Source: an uncultured Latescibacterota bacterium
GTDB lineage: Bacteria > Latescibacterota > UBA2968
Direction: 5' to 3'
DNA: 64,000 nt
NCBI GenBank assembly: GCA_958295785.1
Contig: OY282377.1
Coordinates: 882,394-946,393, forward strand
The notes below the pieces were generated by a model, which saw only the letters and a program-made list of their open reading frames with translations, searched no databases and had not been told where the DNA came from. The position numbers were made by a program, and so were the translations under genes. Positions 53,469 to 62,354 of the stretch are shown here, piece by piece (within the stretch, counting starts at the first letter, position 1; each line of letters opens with the position of its first letter).

Positions 53469-54746
53469 TCAAAGCACCGGCTCGCTCATCGCATCGAGGA
53501 AGTCTTCATTGGTTTTGTTTTCTTTGGCGCGTTCCGTGAAAAATTCCATTGCTTCCAAGGGTTGCATCTGATTGAGCAATTTCCGCAACACCCAAACCCG
53601 GTTGAGTTCTTTGCTGTTCAGCAAGAGTTCTTCTTTCCGCGTGCTGGACATGGACACGTCAATGGCTGGAAAAACGCGGCGGTTGGAAAGCCTGCGGTCG
53701 AGCTTGAGTTCCATGTTGCCCGTGCCCTTAAACTCTTCGAAGATCACCTCGTCCATGCGGCTTCCGGTTTCCACGAGGGCGGTCGCCAAAATGGTCAGGC
53801 TACCCCCATCCTCGATATTGCGCGCCGCGCCGAAAAATCGCTTCGGCCACTGCATGGCCGTCGCGTCCAAGCCGCCGGTGAGAATGCGCCCACTGTGGGG
53901 GGCAACCGTGTTATACGCCCGCGCCAAGCGGGTGATGCTGTCGAGCAAAATCACCACATCCTGCTGGTGCTCGACCAATCGCTTGGCTTTTTCGAGCACG
54001 ATGTCGGAAACTTGCACATGCCGGGTCGGAGGTTCGTCAAAAGTCGAACTGACGACTTCGCCCTCAACCGACCGGGTCATGTCTGTGACTTCTTCGGGAC
54101 GCTCGTCAATGAGGAGCACGATGAGCGCGATTTCCGGATGGTTTGTGGTAATGGCATTGGCGATTTTTTGCAAGAGCATGGTTTTGCCCGTAAACGGGGG
54201 CGCGACAATCATGCCGCGTTGCCCTTTGCCTATGGGCGTGAGGAGGTTCATGATGCGCGTGGAAAGGTCTTGCGGGTCGTACTCGAGATCGATGCGTTCT
54301 TGGGGATGGAGCGGCGTGAGATTGTCGAACAAAATTTTTTGCTTCGCGGTTTCCGGATCTTCAAAATTGATGGCTTCAACGCGGATGAGGGCGAAGTATT
54401 TTTCGTCGCCTCTTGGCGGGCGAATATGCCCCGAGATGGTGTCGCCGTTTCGCAGGTTGAAGCGTTTGATCTGCGAGTGCCCCACATAGATGTCGTCCGA
54501 GCCGGGCAAATAATTGTACTTCGGCGATCTGAGGAAACCGAATCCGTCTTCGAGAACGTCGAGCACGCCTTGTGCAAAGATACGCCCGCTTTTCGCGGTT
54601 TGGCTCTGGAGAATCGAGAAGATGAGCTCTTGCTTCCGCAGGCCGCTCGAGCCGGGAATACGGAGTGTTTGCGCGTATTTGTTGAGTTCGGGAATGCTGA
54701 GTTCTTGCAACGCAAACATGTTCAGTTTTTCTTCGATCACTGCCAT
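53469..54746 (-). CDS. rho: transcription termination factor Rho
   Basis: 425 aa. An N-terminal Rho_N helix region ([20 protein letters not shown]), an RNA-binding cold-shock-like domain ([11 protein letters not shown], then [20 protein letters not shown]) and the RecA-type ATPase ([37 protein letters not shown]) are present. The Walker A is APPFTGKT (182-189) against the common APPKAGKT, so a Phe stands where Lys is usual. It has a long C-rich leader and its own promoter. Confidence 0.96.
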   Translation of the reverse strand: MAVIEEKLNMFALQELSIPELNKYAQTLRIPGSSGLRKQELIFSILQSQTAKSGRIFAQGVLDVLEDGFGFLRSPKYNYLPGSDDIYVGHSQIKRFNLRNGDTISGHIRPPRGDEKYFALIRVEAINFEDPETAKQKILFDNLTPLHPQERIDLEYDPQDLSTRIMNLLTPIGKGQRGMIVAPPFTGKTMLLQKIANAITTNHPEIALIVLLIDERPEEVTDMTRSVEGEVVSSTFDEPPTRHVQVSDIVLEKAKRLVEHQQDVVILLDSITRLARAYNTVAPHSGRILTGGLDATAMQWPKRFFGAARNIEDGGSLTILATALVETGSRMDEVIFEEFKGTGNMELKLDRRLSNRRVFPAIDVSMSSTRKEELLLNSKELNRVWVLRKLLNQMQPLEAMEFFTERAKENKTNEDFLDAMSEPVL

Positions 54747-54950
54747 TTTGTGAAATTCCTAATGGGATGGAAAGCGGAGGAGAAGCGCGGCATGCGAAAA
54801 AGCACCCTACAGAGCGTGGGCGTGGATTGAGCTTGCGATGGGTGATGGGGATATTGAGAAGGGTGCTGAAAAGCGGAAGTTGCTGAAACGAGAAAGGAGG
54901 AGAGTGGGATGCGGAGCAGTCGTGCGAGGAAATGCGTTTTGGAGTTGGCC
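54747..54950 (-). promoter_or_regulatory. C-rich, G-poor rho leader (rut-like) with an attenuator-type hairpin
   Basis: Read on the minus strand, the 200-base leader is full of CU and CC steps and short of G (for example CTCCTCCTTTCTCG and ATATCCCCATCACCCATC), as expected for Rho binding and autogenous control. GCACCCT (54866-54860) can pair with AGGGTGC (54808-54802), followed by UUUUU (54801-54797), a terminator-like structure with a long loop. Confidence 0.5.
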
Positions 54951-54952
54951 TA

Positions 54953-54981
54953 AACCTAAGACAAACAATGTGGCTTGTCAA
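54953..54981 (-). promoter_or_regulatory. sigma70-type promoter of rho
   Basis: On the minus strand TTGACA (54981-54976), a 17-base spacer and TAGGTT (54958-54953). It gives a leader of about 200 bases before the rho ATG. Confidence 0.6.
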
Positions 54982-54999
54982 TAAAAAACACGGAAAGTT

Positions 55000-55075
55000 G
55001 GCTATCAGCTATCAGCTATCAGCCCCGCCCATCTACCCGGCCCGCGGATGGCGGGCACAGGGGCCGCGCCCCTGC
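55000..55075. repeat. TATCAGC tandem phrase plus degenerate dispersed hairpin
   Basis: GCTATCAGCTATCAGCTATC at about 55001 is a short tandem phrase of the kind also seen as GGTCAGCAGTCAGCGGTC at 18611. It is followed by a degenerate hairpin copy (55050-55075) and the TTTCTATCCTCG tail. It lies between the rho promoter and the glnD stop. Confidence 0.6.
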
Positions 55076-55115
55076 GTTTCTATCCTCGTATCTCACCGCT
55101 TGCCGCTTACCGATT

Positions 55116-57776
55116 TTACGGTTTCCCAATGGCGCGAATCAAGGAGTGAGTAATGTGTTCAATCGTTTCGGCATCTGTAATTTTATCGCCATCTTTCCGC
55201 ACGTAAAAGGCATCGACAGCGCGGTCTGCTCGCGTGCCAATGCGCGCTGTGTAAATATCGAGGTCGAGTTCGGACAATGTCCGCGCGATGGTGTACAGCA
55301 ACCCCGTGGCATCTCGCGCATTGATGTCGATGACGGTATAACGTGCGGAAACGTCATTTTCAAATGTGATTTTAGGAGCAATGGGAATGGCGGGCCGCCG
55401 CCGCAAAGCCCACCGCTGGCTGTAGCGGTCAAACAAATCGGATACGCGCACTTTTTGTTGAAAAACATCCGTCAGGGTTTGCTGAATGCGCGCTTGTAAC
55501 GTGGCGTGATCGTCCGAATCATCCCCCCGAGTGACTTGGAAAATGTCGATGACCGTGCCATCTCTGCGCGTATACGCCTGTGCATTGAAAATGTTGATGT
55601 CCCGAGTGGCCAGCACCCCGCAAATTTCAGACAGGCGAAAGGGTTGGTCGCGCGTGCAAACGGTGATTTCCGAAAATGTCCCGCTGCGTTGGATGCAAAC
55701 CGCGACCAGAGATGATGCCATCGCTTCGATGAGGTTCAAATGCTGTGCGATTTCTTCCGGGCCGTTTTGTTCGGGATAGCGCGGCGGCATGTTGTTGAGG
55801 TGTTCAACGAGGGTTTGGCGGGAGATGCGCGTTTCCAGCGCCGCGAGAACTTCCCGAATATCTCGTTGTTTGGGTTGCTCGCGGTCGGGGTGTGTGCTCC
55901 GCGTGAGGGCATCAAAAGTTTTTTCGTACAACTCGCGCAAGAGGTGGCTTTTCCACGCGGTCCATGCGGTGTGCATGGCCGCAGACAGGTCCGCATAAGT
56001 GAGGACATAGAGCATCCGCAAAACATCGGGGTGTGAAAATCGGCTGGCAAATTCGCGGATCATGCGCTGGTCAGACAGGTCGCGCCGCTGCGAAATGCTC
56101 GACATGGTGAGATGCTCTCGCACGAGAAACACAACGGTTTGAATATGCTCGTCGGGCAAACGCAGGCGGTTGAGGAAGTTGCGGGCCATCTCTGCCCCCA
56201 CAACACTGTGATCTTCGCCGCGCACGGATTTTCCCACGTCGTGCATCAACAGCGCGAGATAGAGGAGTTCCTTTCTCGAAATTTCATTGTACACGCGCCT
56301 GAGATGCTGCGAGCTATCGGGCAAAACAGGCGACCGCGCGAGGTCATCGAGACGCTCTACGGCGACTAAGGTGTGTTCGTCTGCCGTGTAGATGTGATAG
56401 CGGTTGTATTGCACCAAACATGTCAGGCTGTCAAATTCGGGCACATAAGTGCCCAAAACATCGAGTTCGTGCATGGTGCGCCAAGCCGTGCCAATGCCGC
56501 CGGGCGCGCGCAGAATGTCGAGAAAAACGCGCCGGGCGCACGCAGAAGACCGAAACGCGTCGTCGATGAGATGGAGGTGGTCTTTGATCGCTTGTTTGAC
56601 CGCTTCATTGAGGGAAACGCCAAACTGCTGTGCATTGAGGAAAAGGGAGAGGAGGCGATGGGGCGCGTCATCGAAAAAATGGCGTCGCTTTTTGGGCAGG
56701 GCAATATGCGAGTGGTGCAGCACAGAGCCGTCGTCGAGTTGGCGGCGCACGAGCAGGCCCACGGCCCGATCGGCAGACGATTGGCCCTTGAGGCGTTCGC
56801 AGATCAAGTCGCTGAGGTGTTTGATGGCACGCGCATGCGTGTAATAGTCGCGCATCAAGTTTTCCACGCCCAATTCGTTGTCGCGGTCTTGGTAGCCCAG
56901 GTTTTTGGCGATAATGGGCTGGAGATCGTGCTCGAGCACATCGAAGTGTTGGTCCGTGTGAAAGTGCAACTCGTTGCGGATGCACAGCAAAAAATTATAT
57001 GCACGGATATAAGTCTGATAATTTCTGCGCGTGAGTACCTGGCTTTCTCGCAACCCCTCGGGCGGGCGAAGGCCGCGCCGCGCCATTAAAAACCAACCCG
57101 CCGCGTGAACATCGCGCAAGCCCCCGGGACTTTCTTTCACATTGGGTTCGAGGAGTTGGGTCGAAAATTTGGATCGGCTGTGGCGCTGCGTGCGTTCCCG
57201 CATTTTTTGATTGACAAAATCGCGCGCGCGTCTGCCGAAAAACCGCCGGGCGAGCGCGTCTCGCAGTTGGCGTTCCAACGCGACACTGCCCGCGAGATGG
57301 CGCGTTTCGAGCATGGACGTCAGGGAATCGGTATTGTCTTGCGCCGCGATGATGCAATCGGACAGGGTGCGCGTGCTGTACCCCACTTCAAACCGCAAAT
57401 CCCACAGGGTGTGGAGAATGGTTCGCGTGATGGGATCCCTTTCATTGACTTTTTTGCGAAAGAGAAACAACAGGTCGATATCCGAGTGGGGATTGAGCGC
57501 GCCCCGGCCATATCCCCCCTGTGCGAGCACGGCAAATCCACTCGGCGCGCCGCGTTCTTCAACGGCTTCGGCATAGAGCGCGCCGATGAGGGTATCTACG
57601 CGCTTTGTCAACTCGGCAACCACCTCACTGCCAGACGCCCCCCTGCGGTGGTCTGCGTAAATACTTTTCCAAGTGGTGTCGAGATAGGCGCGCAAGCGCG
57701 ACAGGCGTTCGCCTGTCCATGCATGTGGTGGGCACGTTTTTTTTCGGGCGAGCAAATCGCGTTGTAGGTTGGACAT
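55116..57776 (-). CDS. glnD: bifunctional [protein-PII] uridylyltransferase/uridylyl-removing enzyme
   Basis: 886 aa from the ATG at 57776 (CGAGGATTGCCC upstream; the frame above it lacks a site). Order: nucleotidyltransferase domain with GGYGRGALNPHSDIDLLFL, a GlnE-like helical linker (SPGGLRDVHAAGWFL), an HD hydrolase domain (LLMHDVGKSVRGEDHSVVGA), then two C-terminal ACT domains (VCTRDQPFRLSEICGVLATR; VIDINARDATGLLYTIARTL). It senses glutamine and modifies PII to control nitrogen metabolism. The IS630 copy B lies about 120 bases upstream, in the expected promoter zone. Confidence 0.95.
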   Translation of the reverse strand: MSNLQRDLLARKKTCPPHAWTGERLSRLRAYLDTTWKSIYADHRRGASGSEVVAELTKRVDTLIGALYAEAVEERGAPSGFAVLAQGGYGRGALNPHSDIDLLFLFRKKVNERDPITRTILHTLWDLRFEVGYSTRTLSDCIIAAQDNTDSLTSMLETRHLAGSVALERQLRDALARRFFGRRARDFVNQKMRERTQRHSRSKFSTQLLEPNVKESPGGLRDVHAAGWFLMARRGLRPPEGLRESQVLTRRNYQTYIRAYNFLLCIRNELHFHTDQHFDVLEHDLQPIIAKNLGYQDRDNELGVENLMRDYYTHARAIKHLSDLICERLKGQSSADRAVGLLVRRQLDDGSVLHHSHIALPKKRRHFFDDAPHRLLSLFLNAQQFGVSLNEAVKQAIKDHLHLIDDAFRSSACARRVFLDILRAPGGIGTAWRTMHELDVLGTYVPEFDSLTCLVQYNRYHIYTADEHTLVAVERLDDLARSPVLPDSSQHLRRVYNEISRKELLYLALLMHDVGKSVRGEDHSVVGAEMARNFLNRLRLPDEHIQTVVFLVREHLTMSSISQRRDLSDQRMIREFASRFSHPDVLRMLYVLTYADLSAAMHTAWTAWKSHLLRELYEKTFDALTRSTHPDREQPKQRDIREVLAALETRISRQTLVEHLNNMPPRYPEQNGPEEIAQHLNLIEAMASSLVAVCIQRSGTFSEITVCTRDQPFRLSEICGVLATRDINIFNAQAYTRRDGTVIDIFQVTRGDDSDDHATLQARIQQTLTDVFQQKVRVSDLFDRYSQRWALRRRPAIPIAPKITFENDVSARYTVIDINARDATGLLYTIARTLSELDLDIYTARIGTRADRAVDAFYVRKDGDKITDAETIEHITHSLIRAIGKP

Positions 57777-57894
57777 GGGCAATCCTCGTAGAAATGGCGA
57801 CAACGCCGCCTTCTGTGTCAATTCCAATTTGGGCATCGCACGGAATGACCAAACGCTCGACCTGGCAATCACACAGCCTTGCGCGGATTAAGTA

Positions 57895-59083
57895 CTCTGT
57901 AAATTAAGTTATTCTAAGTTTTGAATTGTCTGGATAAACGCGTTGATAATGGGTATTCATCTTGTCTCTGGCCTTGGGCAAAGTGAACTGCCAATTCAAG
58001 GGGATGCCCTTGGCCTCCCGCTCCTGAAAGAAGGCCAAAACTTCCCGGCGCAGTTCCGCCTGCGTCGCGATGCGCCTATTCAAACATCCTCGCGCCAGAG
58101 CCGAAAATTCGATCTCGATCATGTTGAGCCAACTCGCCGACTTGGGAGTAAAGAAGAACTCAAACTTCTGCGCGAGGGCAAACGCCTCATCGGCCGGCAA
58201 GTAACGATAGAAGGCATGGCGGGTATGCGTATTGAGATTGTCTTGCACCAAGCGGATTTTCTCCGCTTGTGGCCAATGCTGTGTCAGCGCCTGACAAAAG
58301 TGGGTGTATTCCTTCATCGTGCGCCGGGGATAGATTTCGGCAAGCCGTTTGCCGGTTAAAGGCTCAATGGCAGCCAACAGCGCACGCGAGCCGTGTTTGG
58401 TATAGGCATCATGTTCTTTGGTCACTTGGCCTGTTGTCAGGGGCAAGGGATCCAGGACTTGTCCGATGAGAAAACAAGGACGTTCATCAAAGCAGACCAC
58501 AGGAACGTTGGGATCATAAGGTTGGTCATACAGCCAAAGCAAGGCTTCCATGCGTGCGAGAAAGGACGCATCCACTTTGCTGATACACCAGGTTTTCTTC
58601 AAGTGGGGCTTCAATTCGTTTTTTTTAGAATCGTCTTGACATGCGTGTGTGAGAGATGCTCACAATAGCCCAATTCCACGCACTGATCCGCCAAGAGGCG
58701 CAACGTCCATCTGCCATGGCCTGCCGGGGGGTTGAACAGGCCAAGGCGGTGATTTGGGCCCGTTGCTTGCCGGTCATCTCCACCGGGCGTCCTGGCCGCG
58801 GGGCATCTTTGAGGCCATCCAAGCCGAGGGTGCGGTATTTCTTTGCCCAATTGCTCAGGGTCTGTCCGGTCATGCCGAGGGTTTGAGCCACTTGGGTGTA
58901 GGTTTTGCCTCGGTCAAGTTCAAGCAAGCCCAAGGCGCGTTTGTAGATTCGGGCTTTTTGGTCGCCTTTGGTGATCAAGGCGGTCAAAGTATCTCGGTCT
59001 GTGGGGGTGAGTTGGACGTGTTGTTTGGGCATGCGAACGCCTCCTTGAAACAATTGAAATTCCAAATTATTTAATTTACGGAG
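57895..59083 (-). mobile_element. IS630-family element, copy B (full length)
   Basis: 1189 bp with ends CTCTGTAAATTAAGT and ATTTAATTTACGGAG and a TA duplication (57893-57894 and 59084-59085). It carries the complete transposase in two frames on the minus strand. It is inserted between glnD and the TIR-TPR gene, and a 112-bp IS5-type derivative lies 6 bases beyond it. Confidence 0.92.
57904..59032 (-). CDS. IS630 transposase, two frames joined at an A8 slippery run
   Basis: The first frame runs from ATG 59032 (MPKQHVQLTPTDRDTLTALI; HTH TYTQVAQTLGMTGQTLSNWA) to a stop at 58625. The second runs to 57904 with the DDE triad: VVCFDERPCFL, RLVQDNLNTHT and MIEIEFSALARG. They meet at eight A on the minus strand (plus 58619-58626), the usual IS630 -1/+1 frameshift signal. 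This copy may be active and could supply transposase to the deleted copy A. Confidence 0.88.
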
Positions 59084-59089
59084 TATTAA

Positions 59090-59201
59090 GAAGCCCTAAC
59101 ATAAAGAAATCAAGCGTCTGAAACAGATGAGTGAACACCCCCAGGAACGCCTCAAAGTCGGCCTCTCACAAATCCATGTCAACTCTTTTTGTTAGGGACT
59201 C
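59090..59201 (-). mobile_element. 112-bp deletion derivative (MITE) of the IS5-type element
   Basis: It starts GAAGCCCTAACATAAAG, runs about 55 bases like the left end of the element at 38867, then jumps to the last 50 bases of its right end (AAGTCGGCCTCTCACAAATC, to GTTAGGGACTC). It is flanked by TAA on both sides (59087-59089, 59202-59204). No transposase remains. Confidence 0.9.
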
Positions 59202-60529
59202 TAAAACCCACACCACAACATGGTTGCGATGTCGTTTGGCAATACAACGTCGTGTTTCCGCTCAAAGGCCGCAATGCCTCCGTGCTGGCGATGCAACATT
59301 GCGGCGATGTCTATGCCCATATTCTTGGCGACGACCAGGTCCGCTTTGGCCTTTTTCCAACTGCCCCGCTGTAACCGAGTCACGCCGCGACTGTAATAAA
59401 CCACGCCGCGATTGTAATGGGCTTCGGCATCATTTGGATTGAGGGCTATCGCAACGTCAAAGTCTCGTATCGCACGGTCAAATTCCCCTTTTTCGTAGTA
59501 AGTACTGCCGCGATTGACATAGACATTGGCATCCCTGGGGTTGAGTGCTATCGCTTTGTTGAAGTCTTGTATTGCGCGGTCGCGTTTTTGTTTGAAGCTA
59601 TAAGCGACACCGCGATTGGTGTAGGCTACGACAAAATCGGGCTTCAATGCGATGGCCTTATTGTAATTTTGTACGGCGCGGTTGAAGTCGCCTTTGAAGG
59701 CATAAGCAACGCCGCGGTTGTAATGGGCTTCGACAATATTGGGGTTCAGTTTGATGGCCTTATTGTAGTCTCGTATCGCCCGGCTATGGTCGTTTTTGAA
59801 ACCGTAAGCATTGCCGCGATTGGAATAGGCCAAGGCAAATTTGGGCTTCAATGCGATGGCCTTATTGAAATCTCGTATCGCGCGGTCAAAGTCGCCTATG
59901 TCGTTGTAAGCATTGCCGCGGTTGTTATAGGCATCGGCGAAATTGGGTTTGTGTGCGATAGCATGCGAATAGGCCTCTTCTGCGGCTTCCGCGCGTATCA
60001 ACATAATAAAAAAGTTGCCCGTTTGTAGCCTAAGACTCGCCAACTGTTCTTTTCGAACTCGTTGATCAGGGGCGGATTTTGCCCGATAGGCGACAATTTT
60101 GTCCACGACTTTTCGGATTCCGGTCTCTACATTTTGCCACCCTTTGCTCTCGGGGTGCCATTTGTCAATCGGCTTGTCTCTGTTGGGGAGAGCTTCGACG
60201 CGGCTGAGTTGAGGGCGTTGCCAATCGCAAGCCTCGAGGATAATCGGGATGATGCTCATGTCGCTGTCCGCATTCAGAGCTTCGGTCAATTCCCTGTTGC
60301 AGTTCTCGGCGGCAAGGCTATCGGCGGAGACGAGGTAAAGCAAAATATCCGCTTCAGCGAGATTGTTGGAAATGGCTTCCCGCCATCTGTCGCCTGGAAG
60401 CATTTCGTTGTCGTGCCAGATCGCGATCTCGCCTTGTCGCGCCGTGGCGGCGAGGCGTGCTTTCAACGCCTCCTTCGCCGCTGTATCCGAATGTGCGTAG
60501 GTCGTGAAAATTTTGAGTGATTCGCCCAT
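59201..60529 (-). CDS. TIR domain-TPR repeat protein
   Basis: 442 aa from the ATG at 60529 with CAGGAGAAAAAC upstream. The TIR domain (about 4-130) has KIFTTYAHSDTAAKEAL, IWHDNEMLPGDRWREAI and SADSLAAENCNRELTEAL, with Glu80 in the position of the NADase catalytic Glu. From about 195 to 400 there are six or seven TPR units of the form YNNRGNAYxxxGDFDRAIRDFNKAI. TIR-TPR proteins act in bacterial NAD-depleting immunity or signalling, but the trigger is unknown. The stop codon (TAG) is formed by the MITE junction; before insertion it was TAA. An AAA-nuclease gene lies 120 bases upstream on the same strand. Confidence 0.85.
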   Translation of the reverse strand: MGESLKIFTTYAHSDTAAKEALKARLAATARQGEIAIWHDNEMLPGDRWREAISNNLAEADILLYLVSADSLAAENCNRELTEALNADSDMSIIPIILEACDWQRPQLSRVEALPNRDKPIDKWHPESKGWQNVETGIRKVVDKIVAYRAKSAPDQRVRKEQLASLRLQTGNFFIMLIRAEAAEEAYSHAIAHKPNFADAYNNRGNAYNDIGDFDRAIRDFNKAIALKPKFALAYSNRGNAYGFKNDHSRAIRDYNKAIKLNPNIVEAHYNRGVAYAFKGDFNRAVQNYNKAIALKPDFVVAYTNRGVAYSFKQKRDRAIQDFNKAIALNPRDANVYVNRGSTYYEKGEFDRAIRDFDVAIALNPNDAEAHYNRGVVYYSRGVTRLQRGSWKKAKADLVVAKNMGIDIAAMLHRQHGGIAAFERKHDVVLPNDIATMLWCGF

Positions 60530-60649
60530 GTTTTTCTCCTGTTGTCTGAATCGCGGATTGTCGCGGATTAACCCCACACTGCAACCGCTATGTCCTCCGT
60601 ACCACCTGTACATTTTAAGGTCGCAGAGGGGCTAAAACTTTTGATGCTG

Positions 60650-62221
60650 TCACATGCCCCAAATGTCGATTTCAACCCCGTTGCTAGACGCCCGGCGGCA
60701 GTGAAAAATTTTGTCATCCCAACGCCTGTTTTTACGGCGGTCAAAAATCACCAAATGGCCCGCCTCGGCTGCACAGCGATCCATGTACCCTGCGGTCTGC
60801 TCCAAACCCTCGGCGATGGTCTGCTCTAAGTTCTTGTAGAGAATTTTGCATTCGATCACGACTGTAAGCGTCTGATCGCCCTGCGGCCAGACGATCAACA
60901 GATCTGTGCGCCCCCGACCTAAGCCATACTCGCGCTCGATGCGCCCGCCACTGTTCACGATGCGTTGAAGAAATGCTTGAAGCAGCAACTGCGGGCCAGC
61001 CTCCTGATACTCGAACCGCTTCACCCAATGCTCTGAGTGCTCGCGAAAGAAGGTTTGGAATGCGGTCAGCAACCCGACCACATCCAAGCTGCCATTGGCA
61101 TGGATGTACCAGGCTGTTTCCCAATCGAACTCCTCTTGGATCACCCACGTCAATTCACGCGGGACGACTTCGGCGTAAATCGGATTGGCGATACGCAAGG
61201 GGCGATCTTGAGCCACGAGCCCGAGATCGCGCACATACTCCAGATCTCGGTCCCTGAAATGGCGTTCCCCGCCCCCGCTCAAGATCGGCTCGACAATGCG
61301 CCGCACGCGGTCTTCCTTGAGCTTGTCGGCTAATTGGTCGAGGTGTGTCTCGCGGCGCAGGATGAGTTGTTCTTGGGCTTCGCGGATGGCGTCCGTGGTG
61401 ATCGGGAGGTTCTTATCTTTCGCGGCGGTGCTATAGAAGCAGGTCTCGTCTGCCAGCGCGTTGACCAGCCAGGGCTGGCCTTGAGTCTGGTTCCAGATCA
61501 TGGCCAGCGCGTCAAGGGTGAACGCCTGCCCAGTCTCCTCGGTGTGCTGGTTGAGCAGGGCATGCGCTTCATCCCGCGAAAAGTCGCCCAAGCGCAGGGA
61601 CCGCGCCTTGATGTTGAACGCGCTACCGCCAGCAATTGACGTGTTCGCCGAACTGGAATGGATGCGGTAATCGCGCACATCGCGCACACCGCACAACACC
61701 ACACTTTGCGGAAAACTCGCCGGGCGTCGGTCGTAGCCAGCTCGCAACTGTCGCAGCACGGATAGGAGCGTGTCGCCAATCAGCGCGTCTATCTCGTCGA
61801 TGAGCAACACCAGCGGTTTCGGAGCGGCCTCGGCCCAGCGCGTCAATGCCTCGCCCAAAGCCCCCGGCCCGAACTCGGCAAAGATACTGGCCCAGGTCTT
61901 AGGCAAAAATTCATCGCCCATAGAACGCGCCCGGGACGCAAATTCGCCCAGAATGACACGCATCGCCTGCTCTACATTTTCACGCATCGCTTGGGCGCCC
62001 TCAATGTTGACATATATACAGCGGTAGCTATCTTCGGCGTTGAGCAAGTCGCGCAGGGCCAGCAGGGCAGAGGTCTTGCCCGTCTGCCGAGGCGCGTGCA
62101 GGACAAAGTAGCGTTTGGTGTGGATGAGCCTGCGAATCTCGGCGAGGTTCAACCGTTCCAGTGGCGGGATGCAGTAGTGATCCGCAGAGACCACCGGCCC
62201 GCTCGTGTTGAAGAAGCGCAT
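60650..62221 (-). CDS. AAA ATPase fused to a C-terminal PD-(D/E)XK nuclease-like domain
   Basis: 523 aa. Walker A APRQTGKT (43-50) and Walker B LLIDEIDAL (Asp142, Glu143) mark a STAND/AAA_35-like ATPase domain, followed by a winged-helix region (FNIKARSLRLGDFSRDEAHA). The last 100 residues have GRGRTDLLIVWPQ (Asp440) and VVIECKILY (Glu457, Lys459), the D-ExK core of the DUF1703-like nuclease fold. These solo proteins are widespread in environmental genomes, often near mobile DNA, with no proven role. It precedes the TIR-TPR gene on the same strand. Confidence 0.85.
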   Translation of the reverse strand: MRFFNTSGPVVSADHYCIPPLERLNLAEIRRLIHTKRYFVLHAPRQTGKTSALLALRDLLNAEDSYRCIYVNIEGAQAMRENVEQAMRVILGEFASRARSMGDEFLPKTWASIFAEFGPGALGEALTRWAEAAPKPLVLLIDEIDALIGDTLLSVLRQLRAGYDRRPASFPQSVVLCGVRDVRDYRIHSSSANTSIAGGSAFNIKARSLRLGDFSRDEAHALLNQHTEETGQAFTLDALAMIWNQTQGQPWLVNALADETCFYSTAAKDKNLPITTDAIREAQEQLILRRETHLDQLADKLKEDRVRRIVEPILSGGGERHFRDRDLEYVRDLGLVAQDRPLRIANPIYAEVVPRELTWVIQEEFDWETAWYIHANGSLDVVGLLTAFQTFFREHSEHWVKRFEYQEAGPQLLLQAFLQRIVNSGGRIEREYGLGRGRTDLLIVWPQGDQTLTVVIECKILYKNLEQTIAEGLEQTAGYMDRCAAEAGHLVIFDRRKNRRWDDKIFHCRRASSNGVEIDIWGM

Positions 62222-62256
62222 GGCTTATGTCTCCTTTATCAAAACAGCCCGTAAAA

Positions 62257-62277
62257 CCCCGTTCCTTCAGGGCGGGG
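62257..62277. repeat. IS200/IS605-type end hairpin remnant
   Basis: CCCCGTTCC, TTCA, GGGCGGGG forms an imperfect hairpin of the kind found at the ends of IS200/IS605 elements. No tnpA or tnpB is present, so this is a solitary relic or a chance likeness. Confidence 0.35.
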
Positions 62278-62354
62278 ATATGGTGTTGATCGCACAATCT
62301 CCGCTGGACGGGGGGGTTGTGAGAGCCGCCCTTTGCTTCAGCAAGGGGAGTTCG

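Noticed and set aside
53322-54830. 502-aa open frame on the plus strand
   Set aside because: Antisense shadow of rho and rpmE.
62028-62297. 89-aa frame overlapping the AAA gene start
   Set aside because: It reads antisense-frame sequence of the ATPase gene and the noncoding hairpin; no support for translation.
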